Source of the DNA: Adiantum capillus-veneris
Lineage: Eukaryota; Streptophyta; Polypodiopsida; Polypodiales; Pteridaceae
NCBI GenBank assembly: GCA_014529385.2
Contig: CM043966.1
Span: forward strand, 37,986,239-38,050,238
DNA length: 64,000 bases
Direction: 5' to 3'
The notes under the pieces were generated by a model, which was not told where the DNA came from, ran no database searches, and saw only the letters and a program-made list of their open reading frames with translations. The position numbers and the translations under genes were made by a program. Below are positions 20,429 to 32,400 of the stretch, piece by piece (position 1 is the first letter of the stretch; the number at the start of each line of letters is the position of its first letter).

Positions 20429-23092
20429 CTATGCTAAACCAAAAGCATCGAGGTAAAGTTTCACAATCCGAGGAGTATCTACTAGGTCCTCCTCCTCCAT
20501 CCACTTCACATCCAATGCAGGTTAGTTCTTGAACTTAACCAAGAACCGCCTTCGGACTTTACCTTTATTCTTCATATCCTTATGTGCCAAAATCTGTTCA
20601 GGAACAAGGGTGTCCTCGTTTTCTTCCACTTCGGGTTGCTCATCAGGCACATCACCTTTAAAAGGTTTCAAGAGACTCACATGAAATGCATTGTGAATCC
20701 TCCAAGTATGAGGCAGTTTCAGTCGGAAGGAGACATCATTTATCTTTTCAGAGATCTGGAAAGGTCCGTAGTATCGCATACTAAGCTTTGAAAAAAGCCT
20801 CTCCTTTCCCTTTTTCTTTCTCAGGCGTGCCTTCTCAAAATGTAAGAACACCCAATCATCTTCCATGAATTTCAAGTCGCGACGATGGCGATCCACTACC
20901 TTTTTCTATTGTTCTTGGGATTTCTTCAAAGTCTCGCGAACCTTGGCAAAAGCTGTATCTAATTCTCGCGTATATTCATCCGCTTCAAAAATCTTATCTT
21001 TCGTGCTCAGGAAGGGTGGAACCTTTGCAGCACCTTCAACAATCTCAAATGGCGCCTTCCACGTCGAAGAGTGTATCATGTTATTGTAGTCAAATTCCAC
21101 CAAAGGTAGGTACTTTTCCCATTGAGTCTCCCGATCCAAGATATAAGACTTCAATAAATCTAGAACCACTGAATTGGTAATCTCAGATTGCCCGTCAGTC
21201 TGCGGGTGGAACAATGACGAGAACTGCAACCGCGTGCCAATGTTCTCCCAAATTGCCTTCCAAAACAAATTCGTAAATCTGGGGTCCCTGTCGGAGACAA
21301 TCGTCTCAGGCATGCCATGTAATCTGAAGATCTGGGCCACAAATAGTCTCGCTAAGTGATCCGGCTTGACTGTTTTCCTCACTGGAATGAAATGAGCCTG
21401 TTTGCTAAATCTGTCAATAACAGTCCAGATACCATCGTGACCACTCTGTGTTCTCGGGAGATCAAAAATGAAATCCATTGCAATACATTCCCAGGGGCGG
21501 GTGGGTATGGGTAGAGGCTGTAACAATCCCTGTGCTTTATGCCGGTCAAACTTGACGTTCTGGCATACCAAGCAACTGTGCACAAACTCTTCCACATCCT
21601 TCTTGAGTCTCGACCAAAAGAAATATCTCTCTACCCCTTTCATGGTGGTCGCAATGCCGCGGTGACCCGTAAAAGGTGGACAGTGGCATTCAGTCATAAC
21701 CTTTTCCCTCAGCAGCTGTGTAAAGCACAACATGGTTTTTCTCATCAAGTGGCCATCCCGAATGGAATATCCCGCTACTGTCTCCCCATCCCGTATCCGT
21801 GTGAAAACATCTGCAAAATTTGTATATGTGGCATACTGGTCGAGCATATCCTCGAAGCTCTTATAATGTATCGCGGAAATAGCCAGAACCAACGGCTTCC
21901 GAGACAAAGCATCTGCCACCGCATTCTTCTGCCCCTGAACATGGACAATCTGAAAGTGAAAACTGTGACAAGATGTTCGTCCACCGCATCTGCTTTTCCG
22001 AAAGCTGCTTCTGTGACAAGAAGTAGCGCAAACTCTGATGGTCTGTAAAGACAGTAAAATCCGCTCCGAGTAGGTAATGCCGCCACTGAGTAAGAGCATG
22101 GATAACCGCCAAAAGCTCTTTCTCATAAATCTGTGTTGTCATTTCCGGAGCAATGACATGGCCTTCTTGCATTAAGACCGCACCCAGACTACAACCACAA
22201 GCATCACAATATACTTCAAATGACTTCTGCAAGTCCGGCAAAGTCAAAACTGGTCCCGTAGTCAATTTCTCTTTCAATGTCTGAAAGACAATCACCTCTG
22301 GGGATCCCCACGAGAAAGGGACTCCTTTCTGTGTCAAGATATGCAAAGGGGAAGCAACCTCTGCAAACTTTCGAATGAACCACCTGTAGTACGAACACAG
22401 TCCCAAGAAGCTTCTAACTTCATGGACATTCTTCAAATCAGGCCAATCACGGATAGTGTCTATCTTGGCCGGATCCATTTGCACTCCTATTGCTGAGACA
22501 ATGTGTCCCAAAAAGTGTATCTCTGAAGCAGATGATCTCTATGTTCTGCCTCATTCTTGGAGAAAACAATGATATCGTCAAAGAAAGTGCCAACAAATAG
22601 CCTGTACTCTCGAAAAATCATGTCCATCATCCGGTTAAATGTCGCAGGAGCATTGGTTAAGCCAAAAGGCATCACCGAAAACTCAAATAACTCAAAAGTC
22701 GTCCGCAAAGCTGTCTTGTAGACGTCTCCCGGTGCAATTCTGATCTGATGATATCCACTCTTCAAATCAATCCTGCTAAAGCACGAGGATCCCTATAATC
22801 TGTCGAGTATATCATCGATCCTAGGAATCGGAAATCTGTTCTTAATGGTGATTTTGTTGAGAGCTCTATAATCGATGCACATTCTCCAAGATCCGACTTT
22901 CTTCAAAACCAACAACACTGGAGAGCAATATGGTGAAGTACTAGGCTGGACAAGACCCTTTTCCAAGAGGTCTTTCACTTGGTTCATAATCTCTTCATTC
23001 TGTGCTCGGCTCACACGATAAGGTGGCCAGTTCGGCGGTGTGCTTCCAGGTATCAAATCAATGGTATGATCTTCAGGCCCTCTAAAAAGCAA
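20429..23092 (-). pseudogene. element A pol: RT, RNase H, integrase, chromodomain
   Basis: Order on the minus strand. RT starts with [20 protein letters not shown] (23077) and reaches [20 protein letters not shown]. It is cut by a TAG (22793), then resumes [27 protein letters not shown] and the catalytic FFDD (about 22580). A deletion then joins it to GHIVSAIGVQMDPAKI. RNase H carries CDACGCSLGAVLMQEG and YEKELLAVIHAL, with a small internal deletion. A frameshift near 21960 leads into DALSRKP. Integrase has the zinc-binding H...H...CLVC, then the catalytic triad in AMDFIFD, SDRDPRF and TDGQSE, all intact. A TAG at 20906 and a TAA at 20522 interrupt the C-terminus. The latter falls inside the chromodomain (FLVKFKN, stop, PALDVKWMEEEDLVDTP). 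Chromodomains guide integration to marked chromatin. Confidence 0.85.
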
Positions 23093-23690
23093 TCGGCATG
23101 AGTGTGGAGAAAAATCTTGGCGTTCTTTTGTTCAGGTCAAAACATATTCGACCTTTATCCATCGTTCAGTTCTCTCCCAAAAGAATGAGTAAAGAAACTG
23201 AAGTTCATCAAGTACAATCTCTGAGCCCTTCATTTGTCAAAGTCGCTTTCTCAGCCCGGTAATCAACCACGGCGTAGTTCTCGTGGAACCAAGGGATCTC
23301 GAGTAGAACGTCACTCGCGTGCCCTAAACACCCCTGTCATTGCAAATAGTTTCAAATCGAGCCGCCAATTCCAAGTGAAAAGAAGTTGGCCTTGGCTCCT
23401 TTAAAAGAGCTGCCTGATCCTTCACTTTGCCCCAAAAGCGGCAAAGTCTGTACTTTCATTCATTTGATTCGGTTCAGGTCCCACGCCATGTGGTACTAGT
23501 TCTGCTTTTTATATCTGCCATTTCTGCCACGTCTCTCGGTTGCTTTAGAACTTTCTAGCTTTTTACATCTTGTTCATTCGGTGCCTTGTTAGGGCACTTC
23601 GCGGAGATATGTCCATGTTCCCCGCATCCAAAGCACTTCCCCTCCCTGATGAAGCGATCTCTCTCGGGCAGGCAAGGTAGCAGTGGAGAT
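23093..23690 (-). pseudogene. element A protease and gag knuckle remnant
   Basis: Heavily mutated. A CCHC knuckle (CFGCGEHGHISAKC) can be read on the minus strand at about 23590-23640. Protease-like pieces occur between 23210 and 23400 (a DVLLEIPWF-like flap segment followed by ENYAVVDYR). No intact frame remains. Confidence 0.55.
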
Positions 23691-24590
23691 GTATGCATGA
23701 TGCGGTTTTTTAGCCCAAGAAGGCCCTAGAGAGTGCTAGTTGGGATGGCGAGTCAAAGTGTCCGAAGTGTAGGGATAATGCTCGGGAATGTAGTGCTCGA
23801 GATGCTCTAGTAGCCCATCCAGACGGCTCGTGGAGCTACGATGTGAAAGATACGGGTGACTAATAATGGAAGGTCTTGCAGATCCTCGACGGACAGGGCA
23901 GGTATGGACAGATGATCAAAGCTGGTGCGAGTGGATAGGATCGAAGAGCTAGAATTATGGGGCGTAGAGGTCTCTTCGGATTGTCAATCGGAGCTCTATA
24001 GGGCAAGTTATGGCCAGTCGAAGATTTGCCAGGGGCTAGGTGAGCGCCTGCTTGACCGCATTAAAAGTTGTGCCATCTGGGGGTTTTCTTGGGACTAACC
24101 AGATCCTAGGGGGCAGCACGCGTCATGGGAAGTAAGCAAGAAGTCGGCTCGGAAATCGGAGTCCCGGTGAATGAGTTATGCCCATTGAAAGTTTGATAGC
24201 ACTCGCTGGCAGAGCGGTCTTGGACGTTTCTCCTCGGTTTTTGTGGCCATGTTTTGCGGCCTGAACAAAGGTCGAGTGCAGCGTGGATTGGCAAGCTTGG
24301 ACTCCGGATCGGCAGCTTTTGGTAGCATTTTGTGGCTCGGAAATCAGTGCACGGAGCACTGATTCCATGGGAAGCATGCATGAAAGAGCTAGAGTTATTA
24401 ATTGTAAAGGCAAAGGGTGGCTGGACTTGGAAAAGGAGGCTTGAGAGGGAATGGGCTTCAAAAGCTAAGGAAAGGGGGAGGGGAAAGGAGTGTTAAATGA
24501 ATACTCAAAGAGCACAAGTGCTGTCGCTTATGCTTTGACTTTTTTAGAATGTTGGGAAAAAAAAAAGTTTGAAAAAAATGTGAGGCCTAT
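23691..24590. other. unassigned region upstream of element A
   Basis: Not recognisably coding (short minus frames 24106-24461 only). Near 24583 there is a forward CCTATAAAAACC TATA-like motif. It may be part of another LTR whose ends I could not fix. Confidence 0.35.
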
Positions 24591-25534
24591 AAAAACCAAG
24601 TTTTGCTCATTTTTGGGGGGTGCTCTCAGCTGTCGACCATGGAGTTTTTTTTAGGAGGCCAAAAGAGGAGTTTTTTTGGAAGCCATTCCCGTGGAGGGGA
24701 GTGCCCGCCGAATCGAAAGAGCCAGGGGAAGCCAGTGGTGTAGTGGGGAGCCAACGAAGGCTCGTCCCCATGGTTTTTTGAAGAAAAGCTTTGGACGGTG
24801 TGTTTGTGGCCGAGCCGGCTGTGCCTTGGCATTTGTTCTTGTGTAACGGGTCTTTTTTGGATGAATTGAAACCCACATTGCCCCATGTTGATGTCGATTC
24901 TCCCCTTTCTCCCTTCTCTTTCTCTTGCTCTCGTCTTGTGTCCGTAGTGTCGGCTTGTGAAAGTGTGTGCCCACCCGAACCGGTGGTTCTTGTGTGCTGA
25001 GAGAGTGAGTTAAGAGTGTCGGTGTGTGTGGTGAGAGGGTAGAGACAAACGGCGGTGGAACGTGAATGCGGTGTGGTGTTGTGCCAACGCGTGTGTGCGT
25101 CGTGGTGTGTGCAAACGGTGGTTTTCATGTGTGAGTGTAGAGTTTCGAAGGTGAACTCTAGTGGATTGGGGTGTTGTATATATCCTCGACTATAGAGAGG
25201 CAATCTATTTGTGTGTTGGGTGTGTTTCCCCATTCCCCCTCTCCAACATGTAGTGAGGGGCCTAAATGACTTTGAACTGAGCCTAGCCAACCTTTTACTG
25301 CTCGGATTTGAGTGCCACCTGGCCTAACCATCTCGTGGCAACCTGCCCTTCCCGACTGCGGGTGAAACTCTCGGTCGTCGGCCACTTCACACCGGCCACA
25401 CAATGTCTGGCCACTTCACACTAGCCACACAATGTCCGGCCATTTGTGACTTCAAAAAGAGGGTCCCAAAATCAAATAAAAATCAAGGGAAAGAAACCAG
25501 AACTAAGGTTAGTGGTTGCCACAGCCTCGTGACA
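24591..25534 (-). repeat. putative 3' LTR of element B
   Basis: On the minus strand a TGTCAC start at 25534 follows directly after a polypurine tract (25535-25549), as in element A. A TATA-like GGATATATACAAC lies about 350 bp in (near 25180). The far end is not defined, and I could not match it to the LTR-like DNA upstream of B's gag, so the assignment is tentative. Contains a short 29-bp repeat around 25378-25445 with GCCACTTCACAC. A 227-codon minus frame here has no known domain. Confidence 0.45.
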
Positions 25535-25853
25535 TACCCCCCTCTTGAAATCGCAGACGTCCTCGATTGCATGCCAAATATACATGCCACAGATGATTTA
25601 GTGTGGTTAGCACCCTTTTATCATCGCATGTATCCGCAAGAAAGGTCGTGACACATAGATACAAATGACTTAATGAGACCTTCATACTTTTGTCATTTCT
25701 ATCCATCATAGAGGTGAGCATTGTACCTTTAACACCTGTCAAGCGATGTACACTTGCGCTAAATCCGTATGTACATTTGATGTGCTATCTCTATCATCAC
25801 CCCTGCTTAGAATACATTGAGTTGGGGCATACGTAGGTTGTAACCCAAAGGCC

Positions 25854-28107
25854 TCAAGGTAAAGCTTCAATACAATTGGTGACTCTAGCAGTTACCGTAT
25901 TGTTGTGTGCATACTCAAGCATAGGTAGATACTGTTCCCACTTGCTTTTATTATCTGACACATAACATCTCAGCACATCTAAGATAGTAGAATTAGCCCC
26001 TTCTAACTGCCCATCAGTTTGTGGATGAAATGAGGATGAAAACTTGAGCGTGGTGCCCATGTTTTCAAACAAGCCTCTCCAAAACAGGCTCGTCATACAA
26101 GGATCACGATCATTGACAATAGACTGTGGCATACCATGGTACTTGCACACATTGTACATAAACAACCGTGCCATCTAGTCAGACTTTATCTTCTTCCTGA
26201 CAGGAATAAAATGGCCTCCTCATTGAACCTGCAAATAATGGTCCATTACCATCATTCCCTAACGGCATTCTTGGAAGATCAAAGATAAAATCTATAGCAA
26301 TGCTTTCCCATGGCTTATCTGGAATTGGCAATGGCTGTAATAACCCTGGTGCATTTTGCCTGTCAAACTTGACCTATTGGCAAATCACGCCTGCTCGCAA
26401 AAAGGCATCCACATCTCTCCTCAAAGTAGGCCGATAAAAGAATGTCTCGACCGCTTTTACTATCACATCTATACCACGATTACCTGCATATGGTGGGACA
26501 TGGTTTTCTACCATAATTTTATGTCGCATGCCTAGTGACACATAATCTGCCATGCATCATCATAAAACCGTCCTTGAGAAGGTAGTGCTCGTCTTGCCCA
26601 TCTTGCAATTGTTCAAAGATCCTTGCAAAATCTTCATCAGTAGCATAATGTTCCTTCATGTCATCAAGCTCATGATGATAAGGAATTGGCACAGCTGAAA
26701 TTTGTGGCTTTCTTGATAACGCATCAGCCCAACATTCTTCTTGCCTTCCACATGCAGAATTTGAAAGTGGAACGTAGAGAGAATGTTTGCCCATCGCATG
26801 TGCTTTTCGGATAACTTTGATTGCATCAAGAAGTATCGCAAGGTCTGATGATCTGTCTAGACAACACAATCAGCACCTAATAGGTAGTACTTCCAGCTAG
26901 AGAGCGCATGAATCATGGCCAGTAGCTCTTTCTCATAGATTTGCATAGTCTTTTCTGGCCCTTACAAGATTCTGCTCTCGTAAGCTACTACCCGACCATC
27001 TTGCATTAACACTGCCCAATATTGTTGCCACACGCATCACATTGGGCCACAAATGACTTCCTGAGATCTGGTAGCACAATTACTGGATCCGAAGCATAGT
27101 CATAGGGAACACCCATTTTTGGGCTTCCCGTCCCAACTTTTCCATCCCCACTTGCCATCTTGCCCTCTTTTTTACACTAAACATACATTTGAGCCCGGTC
27201 CCACTCCTGGACGCGTCCCTCGTGACTATGATCCCAAGTCATCTTTTCCTTTAAGAGATTAAAAGTTGAAATCTCTTTTTGTGTCCACTTGAACGTGACC
27301 TCTTTCTTTTGCAGAGCATGAAGGGGTGAAGCAATCTCGGCAAAGTTCCTGATAAACCTTCTCTAGTAAGAGCATAAGCCCAAGAAGCTACAGACATCAT
27401 GCACAGTCTTTAAATCTGGTCATGTCCTGATTGCTTCAACCTTGGCAAGATCCATTCGGACACCATTCTTTGGCAGTAATCTCTTCCAAGAAGAACTCGC
27501 ATTCTTAGGATTGACAAGTAACCGTGACTGCGTAGCTCTTCAAACACAATGGTCAAGTGACGCCTATGCTCCTCTTCATTCTTTTGAGTAGACTATCATG
27601 TCGTCAAAGAACGTGCCGACAAACTTTTGATGTGGGCAGAAAATCCGATCCATCATCCTATTGAATGTCGCAGGAGCATTTGTAAGACCAAACAGCATCA
27701 CTAAGAACTCATACAGACCAAATGTCGTCCTAAACGCAGTCTTGTGCACATCCTCTGGCCTACTACGAATCTGATGGTACCCACTCTTAAGGTCTATCCT
27801 GCTGAAAATTGCAGCACCCTCTAGTCAGTCAAGAATTAGGTTGAATCAGCCCTTTCTCTAGCAGCTCCTCTACTTGGCCCATAATCTCTTTCTGGTAAGC
27901 CGCGCTAACCTTGTAGGGAGGCCTATTTGGTGGGCTACAACCTGGCACCAAATCTATCGCATGATCCTGAGGCCTCTCCAGAGGTAACCGAGACGGTAAT
28001 GAGTCAAAAAAACAGTCATTAAACTCATACAAAAATGTTGACCTTTCTTTATCTAACACAGATAAATTTGACCGACAATTATCTGAAACATCACGTGCAA
28101 AAATCAA
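25854..28107 (-). pseudogene. element B pol: RT, RNase H, integrase
   Basis: Strongly decayed Ty3 polymerase. The RT lead is 28107-27829 (DHAIDLVPGCSPPNRPPYKV, EELLEKGLIQP). A deletion follows, then [25 protein letters not shown] and [13 protein letters not shown] (about 27610). The RT-RNase H connection includes SFLGLCSYYRRFI (27380) and QCDACGNNIG (27050). The RNase H end is WADALSRKP (about 26710). The integrase part is 26174-25854 with NDRDPCMT and HPQTDGQLE. A large deletion joins the integrase to the very end of the chromodomain (KLYLEAFGL-like, about 25860). No active frame. Chromovirus by similarity to A, with a few percent to tens of percent divergence by eye. Confidence 0.75.
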
Positions 28108-28716
28108 CTACGGAGAAAGATGATTCTTAATTACAGAAGTGATAGCCGAAGCAGATACAATAGGGACAGACTCCCCTTTAAGCTTTACATCAAGGATGTG
28201 AGTTTTGTCCCTATGCTGAAGGATAATCTTTTTGTTGAAGACATCCAGCACTCCATATATACGGAACGTCCACAGGATTCCCAACAGCACATCGCACCCT
28301 GCCAATGGCATAATGAAAAATTCTTTTGTGTCCACATATGCCTGGATATGCAAACGCAAATTTCCAATGATAGGCGTAACACACTTTGGGTGGCTAGGAC
28401 ATGCCAACCCTACCTATGTTGTGTACCCCATCTCTTCAGCTTTGATGCCCAGCTTAATGGCCAATTCTGGTGAGAGAAAGTTTGCTTTAGCACCTGGATC
28501 AAAGAAGATGAGTGTTGTCTTGTCCCTAACTTCACCCCACGCTCTACATAGCTCACTGGCATCTGAACATGGCCTATCACCCACCAAATATGGCACGAGA
28601 CCTGTTGTGGTTTTGGGCTTCTTGCCTTTCCTGTCCTCTTTGTCATCCAAATGAGCTGGTCTTCTTCTTTGTAGACAATATGTAGCAAGTGACCAGGTTG
28701 TTCGCATATGAAACAT
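28108..28716 (-). pseudogene. element B protease
   Basis: Aspartic protease split over two frames. The active-site strand LIFFDPGAKANFLSPELAIK lies at about 28515-28456 (frame 28716-28414), with the catalytic Asp present as DPG. The C-terminal flap part is 28407-28108, with FFIMPLAGCDVLLGILW, the GCDVLLG strand typical of Ty3 proteases. In the element it would process the gag-pol precursor. Confidence 0.72.
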
Positions 28717-30331
28717 TTGTTCTCATCCATTAAAGCCTTCTTCTCCTCGAACGACTTGAGCACGAAAGGCTTCCTTTTCTTTTCTTGGCCTGTCCTTCAA
28801 AAGTCGGCTAAGTCCTTGCCTTTGTTTGCCTTTTCTGACCCCTAGGACACTTCAGGAGTCACTTTCACAATGGGCTTCTTTGCTGAATTTATCTTTTGCT
28901 GACCCCCTTTCACGTTGCCCTGAAACCCACTGTCCTCTCCCTTCAACAAGGCAAGACTAGTGTTGGCAACTTCCATAAGCTCAGCGAGGGTAGCCACTCT
29001 ATTCTTTGTACAGCAATCTCTCAAAGCCCCTTAGGTAGCCCACAACAATACTTCTCAATCTGCTCTATCAGTGGCACAAACCTGTAAGAGGTTACTGAGA
29101 GCAACGCTTTACAAAACCTCCGATTGTACTCCTGTAGGCTCTTGCAAGTAGCCGCAGTGAGTTGGTGCCAATCCGTCATGACATCGGCTTCAAATTCACT
29201 TGACAGCCATGCAGATGCAAACATAATCTTGAAGTATATCCATGTGGCGAGTGCCTGTCTTTGCATTAACAGTATCGCCCACCATGTAAGCACATTGCCT
29301 TTCAAGAAGTGGCAGCTTTCCTAACCTTGCAGGCCTCTGTAAGATTCCCCCTTGCATAAGCTGTATCAAACTGCTAGAGGAAAGTAAGAGCCTTTGCCTT
29401 ATCCTCAAAGCCACTGAAAGTATCAAATTTTATAGTTGCACCACCTTCTTTGTAGGCTTTTGGCTTTTCCACTGCTCCCAAATTGTCATAGGGAATTGTC
29501 TGCAGCATGGGCACTATCGGTGCCCCTTGACCATTGATATTTTGCGTCATTGGTGCCATATGTAAGTGTTGGTCAGAAAAACCAGCCATGCCAAATTGCC
29601 CTATGGCACCCCAAACTGGCCTTGGTTGCACTAAAACCCTTGTTGCATACCAATATTTCCATACATGGGGTTTGACATCATGCCTTGCCTACCCCCAAAA
29701 ACTGTTCCTGGCATATATTGCTGGTTTCCAAGCGCATAACCAGCCATGCGCTGAAATACTAATCCACCCCCAATATACCCACGATGTACCGTGGGTGGTG
29801 GAAAAACCTGTTGCATAGCCTGAAAACTGGTTCCCTGTCCATTTAATGCAACATGCAGACTCTTAAAGGTGGTTGGCTGAACTGGTAAAGCCTGTGGAAT
29901 AGGCGTCCTATCCACCTATTTGTGGACAGAAGGAACTTGTCTTGGAGCCCCACGTGACTCCGCAACATGAGAGTGCTCCCCGCCTTGTTGGGATGCACAA
30001 AGGGCCTAGGCTTGAGCCTCAACAGGCTCTACTACATCAGACGGTTGCCTTGTCTGTTGTGACACTCGTGGTGCCTGCAGATATTCCATACACCTAGGAT
30101 TCTGCACAAACTGAGAGAACACATTCACAGCAGCAACCAATTATGTCATGAATGCATCTTCGTCTAATTGCCAAGTCATGAACCCCTGACCTTGTGGAGC
30201 ATTCATATCAACAAAAGGTACAGATAGGGGTGGCCGTGAACTCTCGCCATGCTCGAACACTAGAGGAGGAACAGCCTCTTTGTCCTGTGAAGAGGGACCC
30301 TCTTCCCTGGCATCGTTTGTCTTGTAAGCCA
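28680..30331 (-). pseudogene. element B gag
   Basis: The N-terminus begins MAYKTNDAREEGPSS at about 30331. A Gln/Pro/Met-rich low-complexity segment follows (29915-29400). The capsid core is near 29305-29021 (VLTWWAIL, LQEYNRRFCKALL, IEKYCCGLPKGL) and matches the gag of element E. The zinc knuckle near 28700 reads CFICEQPGHLLHI and lacks the last Cys. Several frameshifts, so not functional. Confidence 0.68.
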
Positions 30332-30394
30332 TAGTGTAATTCCAAGTTCCTGCGCTCTGTCTTCGCCGCAACCAACCAAGGCTCACTCTTTAAG

Positions 30395-30562
30395 GAAAAA
30401 GTGATTCTGTCCCTGGGACGAAACCATGAAACCGGCCCGTAGGGCGGTAGACTTTAGCTCTCACCCGATTCTACACTTGATAAACTTTACTTGAACTTCA
30501 CGACATAGAGAAACTTCGCAAATGAACCTATAGCTGAAACTAACACTTCACACAAAGTAAGG
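30395..30562 (-). repeat. LTR-like DNA upstream of B gag, proximal part
   Basis: Minus-strand sequence with GCGAAGTT, TCTATGTCGTGAAGTT and CTACCGCCCTACGGGCCGG, homologous to 5160-5260 in element E. Its continuation lies on the other side of the D insertion from 40579 onward. CACAAA is present at both edges of D (30551-30556 and 40579-40584), consistent with a target-site duplication. Confidence 0.6.
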
Positions 30563-30637
30563 TGTGAGCTTTGTCCTAGAGTACTAGAGTATGATTCAAG
30601 GAGAGGAAAGGTGGAATTATTTCACATGTATTGGTGT
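30563..30637 (+). repeat. element D 5' LTR, left part
   Basis: Matches 40256-40330 (TGTGAGCTTTGTCCTAGAGT onward through CACATGTATTGGTG). Interrupted at GGTG by the solo LTR. Confidence 0.9.
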
Positions 30638-32137
30638 TGTCAGGTCCAGCAGAAGTGTTTAGGATTTAGCTCGGATCTAGTACTCTGCACACAAACACAA
30701 GGGTTGCTTTACTTCACTTGAAAGAGCTGAATCGAATTGAAAGAAAGAGAGACACAAGAGAGAGAAGAGAGACGACACAGGGATGTCGCATCCCAAACCC
30801 TCAAGCACCCCCTTGCTCTGTTGCCAGAGCAAGTACTTTCTTCTTTCTTGCACAAATGCTACTATGAGTAAGTGTTGAGATGTTGATGCTAATGGGTACT
30901 GACGCTACTAATGTTGGGTACAGAAGATACTGATGGTACTGATGTTGGGTACAAGTACTGAGGTATTGTTGGGTCTATGTCGACGACGATGATGTCGACG
31001 ATGAGCCTTGAGGTACTGATGGAGTCTATGTAGACAACGATGATGTCGACGACGAGGTACTGATGGAGTCTATGTTGACGACGATGTCGCCGACGAGGTA
31101 CTGATGGAGTCTATGTCGACAACGACGTACGACGAGGTACTGGTGGGTCTGGGTCGACAATGATGATGACGACGACGAGGTTCCGATGGATCTTTGTCAG
31201 CGACAACGAGGTTCTTGATGGGTTTGTGTTGACGACGACGACGATGGTGACTGTAACGATGACGACGATGGTGTCGTCGTCAAGTCTGGGATCTGCGACG
31301 AGGTTGTTGATGGGTCTGTGTCGACGACAACGACGATGATGACTGTGACGATGATGACTGTGACGATGACGACGATGGTGTCGTCATCAAGTCCGGGATC
31401 TGTGATGATGAGGACGATGGTGTCGACGACGACGGCGTCAAGGCTGAAAACTGAAAACGTTGGTCGATCTGCAGGGCTGAATATGGCGCTGATGGTTAGG
31501 GCTGAAAACTGGAACTGTGTCGTGACGACGACAACGATGGCGATGGCAATGACGAGGCTGAAAAATGCTAACGCTAAATCTGAAAATTGTCACAATGGAT
31601 GGCTTTCCGGCAAGGATCTGCTGGCAAGAATGGGATCTGGTACGCGGCGAGGCTCACGGATGGTACTATGGCAAAACGCTGATTGCTGAAAACTGCCCAA
31701 AAACGCTAGGCTCTGCAGTGGATGCAAAACACTAGCTGCTGCTGGGACTTTTGCTGAGAGGCCCCTTCTGCTGTTGGATTACTGCTCCTCTACCTGATTC
31801 TGCAAGCGCTAGGTCTTCATTTATAGGAATTATATGCTCGGTCGGGCAAGCTCCCCAACAAACCCGCAATTTCTAAAAAGAATTCCAAAAGTCACTTATA
31901 AATAAATGACCTATAAGAGGTGTTTCACACGCTGTCACAAAACTGGATCAATGCAATGGAAAATGCTCATGCTGAAATGACTGTCCTATGCAAGAGAGGG
32001 TATGCAACTATGACCGGCCTAGGCATGCACGTCCTGCTAGAGGCTCACAAGGTGCCAAGCTAGGTCCTACGCTAAGGCTCATGCTAGACTATGGCAGAAG
32101 CATGTCCACGTGGTGCAAGTGAAATGTGCAAGTGACA
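30638..32137 (-). repeat. solo LTR inside the D 5' LTR (C-related family)
   Basis: On the minus strand it starts TGTCACTTGCACAT and ends GGACCTGACA, 1500 bp. The start and the TATA region (CCTATAAATGAAGACCTAGCGC near 31810) parallel the LTRs of element C (TGTCACGTGCACAT; CTATATAAGTAAACCTAGCG). Repeated CAG-TTTTCAGC and CTAGCGTTTT motifs are shared too. Flanks read GGTGT and AGTGC against the empty-site GGTGC in the D 3' LTR, a degraded target-site duplication. No internal region follows, so it is a solo LTR. Confidence 0.8.
30958..31450. repeat. GAC/GAT-rich minisatellite in the solo LTR
   Basis: About ten diverged units of about 40 bp, each with GAGGTACTGATGGAGTCTATG followed by runs of GACGACGATGATGTCGAC-like triplets. 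The minus strand reads as GTCGTC/CATCATC, matching short triplet runs in the C LTRs near 33830 and 38310. Confidence 0.85.
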
Positions 32138-32386
32138 AGTGCCGGCTGTAGAGCTACTTAAAGCTCATTTCATGAATAAACAAACTCATTCCATTTTGCA
32201 TTACATCTCTCTTGTTTATAGTGAGCTTGTGATGGCTTAGCAAATACTCAAGATCGTGTTTATGAGTCCAAGTTAATTCATCTTGGAACCTAATTCGCTT
32301 GACTGATAATCTAGCCACACACACTCACTTGTGTGAACAATGTTTCTCTTTCATCCACCCTAGCTAGCACAATCCCATTCCCATCA
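32138..32386 (+). repeat. element D 5' LTR, right part
   Basis: Matches 40331-40578, from GGCTGTAGAGCTACTTAAAG to CCCATTCCCATCA, with few differences. Confidence 0.92.
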
Positions 32387-32388
32387 AG

Positions 32389-32400
32389 TGGTATCAGAGC
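32389..32400 (+). promoter_or_regulatory. primer-binding site of element D
   Basis: TGGTATCAGAGC, perfect match to the initiator tRNA-Met site, two bases after the LTR end. Confidence 0.9.

Larger units (their letters stand above)
19853..23690 (-). mobile_element. element A, Ty3 chromovirus (decayed)
   Basis: Minus-strand Ty3 element with gag knuckle, protease remnant, RT, RNase H, integrase and chromodomain, a 3' non-coding region and a polypurine tract at 19860-19875. The tract ends in GGGGGGTA followed by TGTCAC, the expected start of an LTR. LINE 2 sequence begins almost at once, so the 3' LTR is missing. Upstream of 23690 the gag N-terminus and 5' LTR are also absent. Confidence 0.78.

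Noticed and set aside
24607-25290. 227-codon minus-strand frame
   Set aside because: Composition is Thr/His/Ser-rich, no motif, and it lies in a likely LTR.
23691-25534. One 1.8-kb forward LTR spanning this region, suggested by a forward TATA motif at 24583 and a GTGACA end
   Set aside because: No target-site duplication was found, and the right end coincides with the minus-strand polypurine tract of element B, which supports the opposite orientation.
30812-30833. 9-bp stem hairpin (CTTGCTCTG / CAGAGCAAG) resembling the tRNA-Met primer-site motif
   Set aside because: It lies inside the solo LTR and does not follow an LTR end, so it is not a primer-binding site.
31318-31689. 123-codon forward frame rich in Met/Thr
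   Set aside because: It is a translation of the GAC/GAT minisatellite.
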